From Mesotaenium endlicherianum (lineage: Eukaryota > Streptophyta > Zygnematophyceae > Zygnematales > Mesotaeniaceae): a stretch of DNA of 37,842 nucleotides. Under the pieces are notes generated by a model. It had not been told where the DNA came from. It did not search any database and saw only the letters and a program-made list of their open reading frames with translations. The stretch's first letter is position 1. Every line of letters starts with the position of its first letter. Below are positions 1 to 9,525 of this stretch, in pieces. The DNA lies in contig WELA01001425.1 in the NCBI GenBank assembly GCA_009602735.1, positions 16,844 through 54,685 on the forward strand, written 5' to 3'. The position numbers were made by a program, and so were the translations under genes.

Positions 1-40
1 GGGGGGGGAGGGGGGGAGGGGAGGGGCGGTTGGAAGGGGG
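1..40 (+). repeat. G-rich low-complexity tract
   Basis: The first 40 bases are almost pure G with scattered A, including several runs of four or more G. Such a tract could fold into a G-quadruplex. It lies in intron 2 of, or beyond, the HIR gene. No coding content is visible. Confidence 0.7.
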
Positions 41-106
41 CCTTTGCGACATGGTGAGTTGCTCCAGCTGTTCAAGACCTCCTGCGGAGGGCATCCACTG
101 CACTCA

Positions 107-214
107 CCCCGCGCGCACGTATGCACACACTTGCACACACAAGCACATGCACACGGCCATGCACGCCCGTCTCACGTACGAACGCGCACATGCACGCACG
201 CACGCACGCATAGG
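107..214. repeat. CA/ACGC microsatellite cluster, intronic
   Basis: Alternating purine-pyrimidine sequence rich in CACA and ACGC, including four or more tandem ACGC units near 193-210. It lies just past the donor of HIR intron 2. The ORFs read through it are low-complexity His/Thr/Ala/Arg and are not genes. Confidence 0.75.
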
Positions 215-241
215 CGGGTGCGGGCGGGTGCGGGAGCGCAC

Positions 242-1618
242 CGTCAAAGACGTAGGCCTGGATCTGCTCGCGCGGGTTCTGCAGCTCGTAGAAGGCGTCG
301 TCCGCGTTCTGGCGCACCACGCGGTACTGCACGCTGCACACCACCGTCACAAACACGTTGTCCTGCACGCGCACACACACGCACGCGCGCGCGCGTAAAT
401 CTCTTCTCCCTCAGTCAACATCAAATTAACACTCACTCCGTGCGCGTCGAGCGGGCGCATGCAGAGGGGGAGAAGGAGCAAGACTCCGCATACATGCATG
501 CATGCCCACACAAACCACATACCCACAGACACACACACACACAGACACACACACACACACACATGCACATGCACACATGCACACACTTGCTTCCTCTCCC
601 CTGCTTTAGGAGAGCAGCAGAAAAGGTAGGGCTTGGGAGGGCACCCCGCCTCTTTCCCCAAAAACAAATATGACTACATTCGAGTGTTCAAACAAAAAGG
701 TCGATGCTGAATGAGCAACCAGGGCACTGCTCTTGCGGTCCTTGGAAGGTACTTGGATTTCATATTTTGGGAATATATATATCTATATAAGAATGAATAA
801 ATAACTAATAAAGTGAATTTGAAATCTTATTACACAGTTTGTATATATTGAAAAGTGACATGCCCGACCTACTGCCTATTGACATGCAAATATTGCGCGC
901 ATGGCACCCCTTTCACCACCCCTGTGAAGTCTTCTTAGCAGTCAAGCCCGCCTAAGACCAAGAGCGCTTTAGAGAAAAGAATACATATATTAATGAACAA
1001 AAATACAACCACCCTACCCTTGCAGCAAAAGTTGGAAGAAACGAAAATATCTACATGTGTAGGACACAAACCCACACACAAGTGTTTCTAAATGTCTCTA
1101 CTACCTGCTTGTGTACATATATGCTTAAAAAACATATATACGAAGTTCTTATTGTTCTGGAACTGCTGACCCACTTAAATGTCTCACATTAAAACTCTCA
1201 AACACTTGACAGGCATGTCAAGTTTCACCGTACACCACACTCACATAAGAGTAACGACCCCTAAAATACAGAAACACATATTTTGACGTCACACCATAGC
1301 TTTTCAAAACTCCACCCCCTCACAGTGCCAGCTCACACGTCATAAGATCATAACCACAAGCAGGCAGGCGCTTCAACACATGCACTTATGGAACGAAGAA
1401 ATGTAACGAAACCTGGCATTTAAATAAAATTGGTCTACCTTGGTCTTGGTCTCCACCCTCACGTCCAACTGCTGCACACGGAGGCTGAGCAAGCCCGCCA
1501 TCCATTCTCCGCCGAACACGTTGAAGAAATGAAACCCCGGCTGAGCTAAGCGATTAAATCGGCCCCACTTTTCAACTACACCCACGCTCGACTGCTCCAC
1601 GCAAGCACAAAACATCAT
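242..1618 (-). CDS. HIR-type SPFH/stomatin-prohibitin family protein, 5' two exons (partial)
   Basis: Exon 1 is 1618-1439 and exon 2 is 362-242, both minus strand. Exon 1 encodes 60 residues ending in [17 protein letters not shown]. Exon 2 continues with DNVFVTVV and ends at QIQAYVFD. Both motifs are hallmarks of hypersensitive-induced-reaction proteins, membrane-microdomain scaffolds of the SPFH family. The intron has GT at 1438-1437 and AG at 364-363, phase 0. Exon 2 ends in phase 1 before GT at 241-240, which fits the usual Val codon after YVFD. The rest of the gene (about 190 residues in the family) is not visible and should lie beyond position 1. The predicted N-terminus is MMFCACVEQ: it lacks the Gly-2 of myristoylated plant HIRs but keeps two cysteines that could be acylated. 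The start could be wrong if a 5' exon exists. The intron assignment is an inference from family alignment. Confidence 0.8.
363..1438 (-). other. HIR intron 1
   Basis: A 1,076-nt intron between two recognisable HIR exons. It carries CA/CG repeats at 369-396 and 505-585 and AT-rich DNA from 760 to 1140. I see no other gene inside it. The antisense ORFs over the CA tracts are low-complexity artefacts. Confidence 0.75.
505..585. repeat. (CA)n microsatellite
   Basis: Long interrupted CA dinucleotide tract with CACAGACACA and CACATG variants, inside HIR intron 1. It is potentially Z-DNA forming and probably length-polymorphic. Confidence 0.85.
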
Positions 1619-2146
1619 TCTGTTTTCTCTTTAGACACAGGGAGCGCCCAGGATTATTTTGGACCCTTGGTGCAGACTGATATGCAACAAAAAGTGATTT
1701 GCGCAAGAAACCAAGGGAAGAAAGGAAACGAGGAAGAACACAAGTACTGCGCACCAATTATCGAGCAAAATAAGTGTGGGCAACAATAATCTCATCACGG
1801 AAGCTGCACGAAAGTGCTCAGGAAGGTGACTGATGGTAAGCTCCGGTGGAAACGCGAAATTCCTTCACATTCTCTTTCCTGCCTGTAGCTTGCCACGACC
1901 TTGGGTTGCTATCAAGAATGTCGGCGCATGTCAACCTTCTTACGTCTATGGAGGTTACTTGAATTTGAAGCAATTTGAAACAAGTTCACATCCCACGACG
2001 TTGAAGGTGTCGCGACTACTATCCACTTGACGATGTCACACGCGTAAGGCAAGTTACGACCACCCAGGTACGATAGTCAACGCTGACCACAGGGCCATTA
2101 ATTGGCCACCGACAGATCAGCCTTGGCACAGGACACGTGCAGATTG
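1619..2146. other. No recognisable gene; likely HIR promoter/5' UTR side
   Basis: This stretch lies upstream of the HIR start. A 65-codon plus-strand ORF (1833-2030) has no recognisable motif and no support from its surroundings. I see no TATA box convincing enough to place the promoter. Confidence 0.4.
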
Positions 2147-2224
2147 AAAAATAGATTGACCCCGACCCTCAGGGGTGAAGCGGGGAAAAATAGATTGATC
2201 TCGACCCTCAGGGGTGAAGCGGGG
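2147..2224 (+). repeat. 39-bp tandem duplication
   Basis: Two adjacent 39-bp units, 2147-2185 and 2186-2224, differ at only two positions (CCCC versus TCTC in the middle). Each contains ACCCTCAGGGGT. No element boundary is evident on either side. Confidence 0.9.
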
Positions 2225-3146
2225 ATTGACGGCCCAGTCAGCTGGACAGCTGACCAAGCCGAGGCCGCAAGACTGTACAGCTCAGCTGAGAAGCTCACAT
2301 GGTCAAGTGACCATGTGAAGACGCACAATCAGCCGCAAATCTGACTGTGCTGCAGACATGCAGGCGTCATAAGGAGCACAAGCGCTGACTGGACGACGCT
2401 CTCAGTTGGTGCACTCAGGCCGAAGCTGCCACGACTTAAGCAGCCAGCCAAAGGGCGTGGGTTGCTAACGACACACAGCCCTGCATGCTAATTGACGAGC
2501 TAAGACGACCGAGCGGTAAGCTCGAGATTACATGCATGACTCGGTGGAAGAAGACGCAGCATAGAACTCTCGAGGGAGAGAACCCCGCATGCGTGGTGCC
2601 ATGATAAGGCACGAAGGTTGCATGCACCCACATTTGCCAGTGAAGCAGAAAGAGCGCAAGAAAGAGAGAGAGAGAAGGAAGAGAAGGGCGTGAAGAAGAA
2701 GGAGTTTCCAAGGCCATAGGAGAGCCTAGGAGGCACGCTCCAGCCGACGCTCGAAGATTTCCCTCTTTGTGTATCATAGAAAAATTATGAGTAAGGAGAT
2801 CTCAAGGGGAACCTCTGATAGCCAGAAGCGAGAGCTTACTAAATAGAATTTGCTAGGAGTTCTAGCACAGAAGACAGATCAAACACCACAGGTGTGCGAG
2901 AACACATAAAATGATGAGTGTTGTGTTAGTTTCCAAGTTCTCAGAAGTCTCAATTGTCGAATTGCTGTTAGCAAGAGCAGACTTAGCGTTTGAAGCTTTC
3001 GGTGAAGAACTGAGTAAGCTTAGCCAGCAGTGGAAACTGCTAAGGCAAGGCGTTGGGCGAAGAGCTCAACTCAAGCCGGCAGTAGAATCATAAGTTCAGA
3101 GTTTTGTAAGCTGTGACTTTGTGAATTAAGATGAGCAAAAGCCTGA
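2225..3146. other. No recognisable gene
   Basis: Anonymous sequence with a GA-rich microsatellite near 2650-2690. A 60-codon ORF at 2911-3093 begins with ATG but shows no motif. Given what follows, this may be old transposon sequence, but I cannot identify it. Confidence 0.4.
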
Positions 3147-3608
3147 AAGGCGACTTTCTCTGAAACATTGAAGGCCCTGGGATTGACTGCAAGGGACCTG
3201 AAAGAGAGTCCTTTCCAATTGAGGACTGCATCAGGGCAAATCACCAAGTCTTGGAGGGTCACACGCAAGCCAGTGAGAAACACAGTTAACTCGGGGAAAC
3301 CTGAGGAGGCGTCATTGTGGATTGAATGCACAGTGACGGATGCCGAGAACTATGACGTGTTATTAGGAACAGAAGCTCTGATCCCTTTGGGCATGGTTAT
3401 TGATCTACGGAAGCAGAAAGTAACCTGCCAGCAAACTGATAGGCAACCAGCAGGCAAAATTCCTGTAAAAATGGTGTGCCACAGTAAGGCAAGTTACATA
3501 ATCTTGGACTGTTGCGCCACCACTGAGTACCCAGAACTCTATGACACGCTGATGAAGAAGGAGGAGACAAAATATTCCAGTATGAACATGCCACTACCCT
3601 TGATGTAA
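3147..3608 (+). pseudogene. Retropepsin-like protease remnant (orphan)
   Basis: An open frame from just after a TGA at 3144-3146 to the TAA ending at 3608. The reading resembles the C-terminal two thirds of a retroviral-type aspartic protease: a TLKALGL segment as found after the active-site loop, then YDVLLGTEAL and GMVIDLRKQKV, the second-half hydrophobic Leu-Gly motif and following strand. The catalytic D-[ST]-G triplet should lie just upstream but is missing; that frame is closed. No reverse transcriptase follows. The sequence does not match the proteases of elements A, C or D, so this is a fragment of a fourth, older element or a domesticated retropepsin piece. A non-ATG start would be needed for independent translation, so I call it a remnant. 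Confidence 0.55.
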
Positions 3609-3740
3609 GGTCATAGGTTTATAAAGTGCATTTTTGAGTTTCAGGAGAGTATGTTTTGATTGTATAGAAGTGTAGAGTGCATTTTTGTAATCATTTTGAT
3701 AAAAAGTTTGTTGAAATTAAATAAGTATTGAGAGAGTTAT
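3609..3740. other. AT-rich spacer
   Basis: AT-rich, no coding content. It sits between the protease remnant and the inferred start of the element D LTR. The exact left edge of D is not determinable because no partner LTR is present. Confidence 0.35.
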
Positions 3741-4117
3741 GGATTTCCAATGTTTAATTAGTTTTGAGGTCGGTTGACGACTGTCCTTAATTCGCGGTGA
3801 GCGCAACCGTCGGATTGACCGACAGCGTCGAGCGATCTGGCCCGTTAGAGTGAACTCGAACCTTCACGTAAGTTCGGCTGACGCGGAGTGCCGACTAGGT
3901 CGATTTACCTAGAAGTTTCGGTTTAGCCTAGCGCGCCTAAAATAGAATATTATAATAATGTCGATGCATGTATGTGGACGTCAATTTGACCCGACACGTC
4001 AGATGAGACTGATTTGGCCTACTCACGAATATTCTGGAAGGGACGATTTGACGAACACTTGGGAAATTCCGTAGCTTCCTCCTAGAGAGGAGCACTTAGG
4101 CAGAAAACTATAAATAG
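3741..4117 (+). mobile_element. Element D 5' LTR, left part (interrupted by element A)
   Basis: This segment ends at a TATA-like CTATAAATAG. Removing element A and one AATAG target duplication joins it to 10797, giving CTATAAATAGGCATAAC, a typical LTR promoter core. The joined sequence then runs to the element D primer-binding site at 11029. The left end is approximate because no second LTR is available for comparison. Confidence 0.5.
4113..4117. repeat. Target-site duplication AATAG (left) of element A
   Basis: AATAG immediately precedes the 5' LTR and is repeated at 10792-10796 directly after the 3' LTR. Five bp is the usual target duplication for Ty3/gypsy integrases. Confidence 0.9.
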
Positions 4118-4620
4118 TGTAGTGATTTGAGTTATTATATATTAGTTCGCATATATTTTAATGTTTTCAAATGTATTTGGAGGAGTATTGTGTGGAGTCA
4201 AGTGTGAATAGGTACTCTAGTAACTTGGTTCATGTCCTTTGAACCTTCCAAGGCATTTTCGAAGTTAGAGGAAAGACCTAGAAGAACTCCATGTGGCAAA
4301 AGTCAGATGTGCCATTTTTAGGTCAAAAGGACATGTGTACATTATTCTAGAAAGAGGTGGCAAGTTTTGGGATGTGTTGGGTGCCAACACATCAACATAC
4401 ACCTTCCTAGAAATTACTTATGTAGCAAGTATATAAACAAGAGCTAGAACATAGAAAGACATTCCAGAATCACTCTTGTACTTGCCAAAATCCAGAAATA
4501 TATTAACTTTCAAGAAGCCATCTCTCTTTCAAGAAGCTACCACTTGTGTTCAAAGATCCTTGTCTTGAATAGATAAAGTATTCTGTTTTACTAAGTACTT
4601 TATCTATCTGTTTCACTACA
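4118..4620 (+). repeat. Element A 5' LTR
   Basis: Begins TGTAGTG and ends CACTACA, a perfect 7-bp terminal inverted repeat. It is 503 bp and nearly identical to 10289-10791. It is immediately followed, after one G, by the primer-binding site. Confidence 0.95.
4430..4437 (+). promoter_or_regulatory. LTR TATA box, element A
   Basis: TATATAAA lies about 190 nt before the LTR end. The same sequence is present in the 3' LTR (10601-10608) and in the LTR of copy B (23712-23719). Transcription would be expected to start about 30 nt downstream; this is inferred. Confidence 0.6.
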
Positions 4621-4621
4621 G

Positions 4622-4633
4622 TGGTATCGGAGC
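4622..4633 (+). promoter_or_regulatory. Primer-binding site, element A
   Basis: TGGTATCGGAGC begins one nucleotide after the LTR. It is one base different from the common plant TGGTATCAGAGC site, which pairs with the 3' end of initiator tRNA-Met and primes minus-strand DNA synthesis. The identical 12-mer occurs in the unrelated family C (31572-31583). Confidence 0.85.
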
Positions 4634-4657
4634 TAGGCACTTTGGTAGCACAAGAAG

Positions 4658-5938
4658 ATGGCCGATCCTCAAGACCAACAGCAAGCTTTCGAAGGAAGCC
4701 CTTCCTCTCCAAGACACCCTCCTCCAGCGCCGATGGGAGAGCCCACTCAAGAAAATCTGCAACAACAAGAAGCACCACAAGGAGGAGCACACCCTCCTCC
4801 AGCGTCGATGGGAGAGCCTACTCAAGGAAATCTCCAACAACAAGAAGCACCACAAGGAGGAGCACCGTCAAATCCCGTGGCAGCCGCTATAGCAAAGTTG
4901 ACCCCACCACAAGGAGTTCCCGCAAATGAGTGGGCAGCCTTCCTAATGACCGTCCACAACCAAGTGGGCTTGGCCACCTATGAAGCAACCGTGCAAGCGT
5001 CAAGAGAAGCTATGGCTGCCATGGTTGCCCCTATTGCGAGCAATGCTCAAAATCCAGCCCCGGCTCAAGCGCCTCCACAAGAGCCAACGAGAGCAAGGAA
5101 ACTCATCAAGCCCGGCAAACCCGACACTTTCAACCCCGGGAAAGGTGCCAACCTGAATTTATGGCTCTACCAAGTGGAGACGTACCTCGCATTCCTTGAA
5201 GTACCCGAGGAGGACTACGTTCCCTTTGCCGTTACCTTACTTAGAGGAGCAGCAACATCATGGTGGCGTAACTATCAAGCGGCTATATATCAAGCTATGG
5301 CGCACCCCATGCTCGGCCAAGAGCCCCCACCATCATATGCAAGATGGGCAGATTTTCGTGAGGCCCTCAAGAAGCAATTCATGCCCATCAATGCGGAGAA
5401 GATTGCCCGAGGAAAGCTCCACCATCTCAAGCAAACGACGTCCGTTCAAGAGTATACATCCAGATTTCACGCCCTCACTCTTGAGATCCCCAACATGTCT
5501 CTCGAGGAGAAGATTGACCGCTACATCTTTGGCCTCAAACCCAAGGTGGCAAAGGAAGTGGAGTTACGCGACTTGACGGACTTCTCAAAGATCATTGAAG
5601 TGGCCCAAAAGGTGGATACCTTGGATTTCAAGCACTCCGTGCCTTCATCTTCACGGGTACCGACGACGCGGGTGTACGCAGCCCCTTCCACATCCGAATC
5701 TGGACCCACACCCATGGAAATCGGAGTTATTAAAAGGGACCCCGCGGCTGCCCGGAAGAGTGGAAGACCCTCCAATGACACTTATGATGCAAGAAACCAG
5801 CAAGGAGTGAAAGCAAGACTCTCCCCGGCTGAAAAAGAAGCTCTCATGACGGCTGGACTATGCTTTTATTGCAAGGAAAAGGGCCATCGTGCACTTTCAT
5901 GCCCCAAAAAGTTGTCAAAAAACGGACAGCGCCGGTAG
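4658..5938 (+). CDS. gag: Element A Gag (capsid-nucleocapsid polyprotein)
   Basis: A 426-residue Gag that assembles the virus-like particle and packages the element RNA. The ATG is the first after the primer-binding site. The first ~70 residues are Pro/Gln-rich and include a tandem 25-residue repeat. A Retrotrans_gag-type capsid domain follows (about 150-310), recognisable by the TWW-like SWWRNYQ and the [10 protein letters not shown] region. A single zinc knuckle, [14 protein letters not shown] (CX2CX4HX4C), lies near the C-terminus. The stop TAG at 5936-5938 is preceded by a slippery heptamer, so a fraction of ribosomes should shift into pol. The frame is intact with no internal stops. Confidence 0.93.
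   Translation: MADPQDQQQAFEGSPSSPRHPPPAPMGEPTQENLQQQEAPQGGAHPPPASMGEPTQGNLQQQEAPQGGAPSNPVAAAIAKLTPPQGVPANEWAAFLMTVHNQVGLATYEATVQASREAMAAMVAPIASNAQNPAPAQAPPQEPTRARKLIKPGKPDTFNPGKGANLNLWLYQVETYLAFLEVPEEDYVPFAVTLLRGAATSWWRNYQAAIYQAMAHPMLGQEPPPSYARWADFREALKKQFMPINAEKIARGKLHHLKQTTSVQEYTSRFHALTLEIPNMSLEEKIDRYIFGLKPKVAKEVELRDLTDFSKIIEVAQKVDTLDFKHSVPSSSRVPTTRVYAAPSTSESGPTPMEIGVIKRDPAAARKSGRPSNDTYDARNQQGVKARLSPAEKEALMTAGLCFYCKEKGHRALSCPKKLSKNGQRR
4715..4864 (+). repeat. 75-bp tandem duplication in element A gag
   Basis: Two consecutive 75-bp units (4715-4789 and 4790-4864) encode near-identical 25-residue Pro/Gln-rich repeats beginning HPPPA. The reading frame is preserved. The few differences, such as Pro/Ser and Glu/Gly, suggest a recent in-frame duplication in the disordered N-terminal Gag. 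Confidence 0.9.
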
Positions 5939-5952
5939 GCCAGGAGCCTACC
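5917..5952 (+). promoter_or_regulatory. -1 ribosomal frameshift signal, element A gag-pol
   Basis: The heptamer A AAA AAC (5917-5923) is in the gag frame as X XXY YYZ. After a 10-nt spacer comes a perfect 7-bp hairpin: GGTAGGC (5934-5940), loop CAGGA, GCCTACC (5946-5952). The gag stop TAG (5936-5938) lies in the 5' arm. Pol is open in exactly the -1 frame. All classic elements of a -1 signal are present. That it works is inferred. Confidence 0.85.
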
Positions 5953-8900
5953 ACCCCAAGACCCACTTCACGAGAAGGCAACACGCCAAGTGAGGTGGAG
6001 ACCCCCGTTGAAGACGACGTTCCAGCCCCAATGAGTTTGAGAGGTTACCTTGGAGGAGAGAAGGTCCACATCTTGGTGGATAGCGGAGCTCAAGGCAACT
6101 TCATTGCTGCAGATTTTGCCACCAAGCACGGTATTACTATGCGAACTCTTGACCACGACGAGGAGATTATGATGCCCGATGGATTCTCCTATACTACCCC
6201 TTCCAAGAAGACGTACCCCTTGGCACTCTCTATCAAGTCCTTCAAGGATAGAGTAGTGTTCTCCCCCATGCAATTGGGCAAGTACGACGTCATCCTAGGG
6301 ACGCCTTGGTTGACCAAGCACAACCCCCAAGTTGATTGGAGGACCGGTACTATCAAGATCAAGAATGACATCACTTCAAGAATCTGTATTTTGCGCGCAA
6401 TCCAGAATATCCAGACCCAAGACATCCAGAAGCCGGCACACGAGATACTATTGTCCGCCCTCCAACTCAAGAGACTTGTGAGGAAGGGACACGAGCTTCT
6501 TTTGGCCTTGATCACGCCAAAAGACATCAAGAAAGACATCGAGAGTCAAGAAGGCAGCCCCGTTCCCAAGGAGATACAAGAAGTCTTAGAGGACTACAAA
6601 GAAGTGTTCTCCCCGGAATTGCCCAAGGGCCTACCCCCCAAAAGATTCGTAGACCACAAGATAGAGTTGGAGCCCGGAAGCAAGCCCATCTCTCGGCCTA
6701 CGTTCAAAATGTCATACACGGAGCTAGACGAAGTCAAGAAGCAAATCAAGGAGCTACTGGAGCATGGCTTCATTCGACCTAGCAAGTCGCCATTTGGAGC
6801 CCCGGTGCTATTTGTCAAGAAGAAAGATGGTACCTTGAGGATGTGTGTGGACTATCGCGCCCTCAACAAGATCACCATCAAGAATCGATACCCGCTGCCG
6901 CGCATGGATGAGCTCATGGACCGGCTGGTTGGAGCCAAGTACTTCACGAAGATTGACTTACGGAGCGGCTACCACCAGATTCGCATCGCAGAACCGGATA
7001 TAGAGAAGACGGCATTCAGGACAAGATATGGACATTTTGAGTCCATGGTCCTGCCATTTGGACTCACCAACGCGCCAGCAACTTTCATGACTATGATGAA
7101 CACCATATTTCAGCCCATGTTGGACAGATTTGTGGTGGTATTCATCGATGACATCCTTATCTACAGCAAGACCCTTGAAGAGCATGCGAGACACTTGAAA
7201 GAAGTCCTTGAAGTATTGAAGCAAAACAAGCTATTTGCGAAGGAGTCAAAGTGCGAGTTTGCCAAACAAGAAGTGGAGTTCCTAGGTCTCCACGTGACTG
7301 CTGATGGCATCAAGATGGACCCCAAGAAGACCACGGTGGTGGAGGAATGGCCAACCCCCACGACCAAGAAAGAACTCCAGTCATTCTTGGGATTTGCCAA
7401 TTGGTACAGAAAATTCATCCAAGGCTTCTCGCACATAGCAGCCCCCCTGACAGATCTACTCAAGAAGGACAGGCTATATACATGGACCGAGAAAGAGGAA
7501 GAGGCATTTCAAGAGTTAAAGCGAAGATTGACCACATCCCCGGTGCTCACACTCCCAAGTCCAAACCCAGATTGGCCCTTCCACGTCATCACCGATGCAT
7601 CTTCCTATGCAATAGGAGCAATCCTGCTTCAAGACCAAGGCAAGGGACTGCAGCCCATCGCCTACGAGTCAAGGAAGCTAAATCCAGCCGAGCAAAATTA
7701 TACAACCACGGAGCGAGAGGCATTGGCGATTGTACATGCCTTGAAGGTTTGGCGCTGCTACGTTGAAGGACGCAAAGTACTGGTCACCACGGACCACGAG
7801 GCGTTAAAGCACCTCCAAACGCAGCCGTATCTCTCAAGGAGACAAGCAAGATGGAGCGGATACTTGCAACAATACAACATCACGATTCAGTACCAGCCCG
7901 GCAAGACAAACCCGGCTGACCCCCTCTCAAGACTGCAATTAAATGCAGTGATGGTATCCCTGAAGACAGATCTGGAAGCTCGATTTTCAGCCGCCTATGA
8001 AAGAGACCCTTACTACAAGAACGGAGAAGCAGCCTTGGACCCATGCAAGAAGCAAGAAGGCAATTATTGGGTGAGGCAAGATACGGGCCAGAGATGTGTT
8101 CCTAATGACTTAGACCTCCGGCTCTTGCTTCTACGAGAAGCACACGACAACCCTCTTGGAGGACACTTTGGAATCCTAAGGACCACGGGCGTTCTAGCTA
8201 GGACTTATTGTTGGCCAGGCATGTCTAAGCAAGTCAAGGAGTACTGCAGGAGCTGTGACACATGCCAAAGAATCAAGCCATCATCGCAAAAGGCGGGAGG
8301 ACTCCTCCAACCACTACCAATCCCCGAAAGACAATGGACGGACATCTCAATGGACCTTATCGTGGACTTGCCCGTGACACCTCGAGGCCATAATGCAATA
8401 CTCACGGTGGTGGACAGACTTACCAAGATGGCTCATTTTATTCCCACGACGACTAAGGCTACAGCACCACAACTTGCAAGACTCATCTTTGACAACATCT
8501 TCCGACTCCATGGACTACCATCAAGAATTGTGTCAGATAGAGATCCAAGATTCACAAGCCATTTCTGGAAAAATCTCTTCAAGAACTTGGGTACATCGCT
8601 GGATATGTCTACTGCCTACCACCCACAATCAGATGGGCAAACCGAGCGTATGAATCGTACCCTAAAGACCTCTCTAAAGGCCTACGTGTCTACCCTCGAG
8701 CAAGACTGGGACATGTACTTGACCCCCCTCGAGTTTGCCTACAACAACACTACGCAGGCCTCTACCCAAGAGTCCCCATTCTTCCTCAACTATGGCTTCC
8801 ATCCGACCACGCCACTGAGCTTCACGGCTGGCCATGATGAAGTACCTGCAGCCACAGATTTTATGGAGACATTAGAAGCAGCCCTTACAGCAGCGAAGAA

Positions 8901-9525
8901 AGCTCTACAACACGCGCAAGATGCTCAAGCAAGAGTGGCGAACAGATCCAGAAGAGAAATTACGTACAGAGTGGGTGACAACGTGTTACTATCATCCAAG
9001 AACATTTCCCTGAACAACAGGCCTGCCGGCAGCAAGTTCTCTCCCAAGTATTTGGGACCCTTCAAGATTATCCAGCAAGTCAACCCCGTTGCTTTCAAGC
9101 TAGAACTTCCCCAGACTATGCACATCGACCCCGTATTCCACGCTTCCCTCTTCAAGCCATATGTGCAACCCGACAACAAGTTCCCAGGACGTGTGACAAC
9201 CCCACCAGCCCCAACAATAGTGGATGATCATTTGGAGTACGAAGTGGAAGACATAGTGGCTATGAGAAATTTCAGGAGACAGCAGCAATACTTGATCAAG
9301 TGGAAAGGATATCCAGATTCGGAGAATAGTTGGGTGGCGGCGCACTACCTTGACAAAGTTCAGAGAAAGTTGAAGCGCTTCCATGCCGCCAACCCCCATC
9401 TTGGACCAGCCCCAAGTCTCTCTACTAGAAGCCCGAAGACTTCAGGGAGGCAGCCTGCCACCATCAAGAAGCAGCAGAAGACCCCTTGGAGGCAGCCTGC
9501 AAGAACAAGAAAGAGGAAAAATTGA
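5923..9525 (+). CDS. pol: Element A Pol (PR-RT-RNase H-IN-chromodomain), made as Gag-Pol by -1 frameshift
   Basis: About 1,200 residues after the frameshift, giving a Gag-Pol of roughly 1,622 residues. The order is protease with VDSGA (codon near 6079) and ILGTPWL; RT with [27 protein letters not shown] and the active-site FIDD; RNase H with TDAS, TEREALA and TTDHEAL; integrase with an H-H-C-C zinc finger ending CDTCQR and the D, D, E residues in [16 protein letters not shown] and [10 protein letters not shown]; then a chromodomain ([21 protein letters not shown]). The tail is basic and could act in nuclear import. The frame is open throughout. One oddity: the conserved RT segment reads [12 protein letters not shown], where copy B and family C have Phe at the Ser position, a possible debilitating substitution. 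The chromodomain identifies a chromovirus and is expected to guide integration by binding histone marks. Confidence 0.95.
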   Translation, partial: RTAPVGQEPTTPRPTSREGNTPSEVETPVEDDVPAPMSLRGYLGGEKVHILVDSGAQGNFIAADFATKHGITMRTLDHDEEIMMPDGFSYTTPSKKTYPLALSIKSFKDRVVFSPMQLGKYDVILGTPWLTKHNPQVDWRTGTIKIKNDITSRICILRAIQNIQTQDIQKPAHEILLSALQLKRLVRKGHELLLALITPKDIKKDIESQEGSPVPKEIQEVLEDYKEVFSPELPKGLPPKRFVDHKIELEPGSKPISRPTFKMSYTELDEVKKQIKELLEHGFIRPSKSPFGAPVLFVKKKDGTLRMCVDYRALNKITIKNRYPLPRMDELMDRLVGAKYFTKIDLRSGYHQIRIAEPDIEKTAFRTRYGHFESMVLPFGLTNAPATFMTMMNTIFQPMLDRFVVVFIDDILIYSKTLEEHARHLKEVLEVLKQNKLFAKESKCEFAKQEVEFLGLHVTADGIKMDPKKTTVVEEWPTPTTKKELQSFLGFANWYRKFIQGFSHIAAPLTDLLKKDRLYTWTEKEEEAFQELKRRLTTSPVLTLPSPNPDWPFHVITDASSYAIGAILLQDQGKGLQPIAYESRKLNPAEQNYTTTEREALAIVHALKVWRCYVEGRKVLVTTDHEALKHLQTQPYLSRRQARWSGYLQQYNITIQYQPGKTNPADPLSRLQLNAVMVSLKTDLEARFSAAYERDPYYKNGEAALDPCKKQEGNYWVRQDTGQRCVPNDLDLRLLLLREAHDNPLGGHFGILRTTGVLARTYCWPGMSKQVKEYCRSCDTCQRIKPSSQKAGGLLQPLPIPERQWTDISMDLIVDLPVTPRGHNAILTVVDRLTKMAHFIPTTTKATAPQLARLIFDNIFRLHGLPSRIVSDRDPRFTSHFWKNLFKNLGTSLDMSTAYHPQSDGQTERMNRTLKTSLKAYVSTLEQDWDMYLTPLEFAYNNTTQASTQESPFFLNYGFHPTTPLSFTAGHDEVPAATDFMETLEAALTAAKKALQHAQDAQARVANRSRREITYRVGDNVLLSSKNISLNNRPAGSKFSPKYLGPFKIIQQVNPVAFKLELPQTMHIDPVFHASLFKPYVQPDNKFPGRVTTPPAPTIVDDHLEYEVEDIVAMRNFRRQQQYLIKWKGYPDSENSWVAAHYLDKVQRKLKRFHAANPHLGPAPSLSTRSPKTSGRQPATIKKQQKTPWRQPARTRKRKN

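Noticed and set aside
72..97. Possible third HIR exon beginning after CAG at 100-98 (minus strand), giving V-D-A-L-R in phase
   Set aside because: The phase is right and the first residues are plausible, but an in-frame stop follows within eight codons and no further HIR similarity appears.
30..673. Overlapping ORFs of 100-209 codons on both strands
   Set aside because: They read through CA/ACGC microsatellites and give His/Thr/Cys/Val low-complexity peptides. They overlap HIR introns.
7347..7766. Long alternative-frame ORFs inside pol and gag (also 5196-5576, 26272-26715)
   Set aside because: Shadows of the true frames without recognisable domains.
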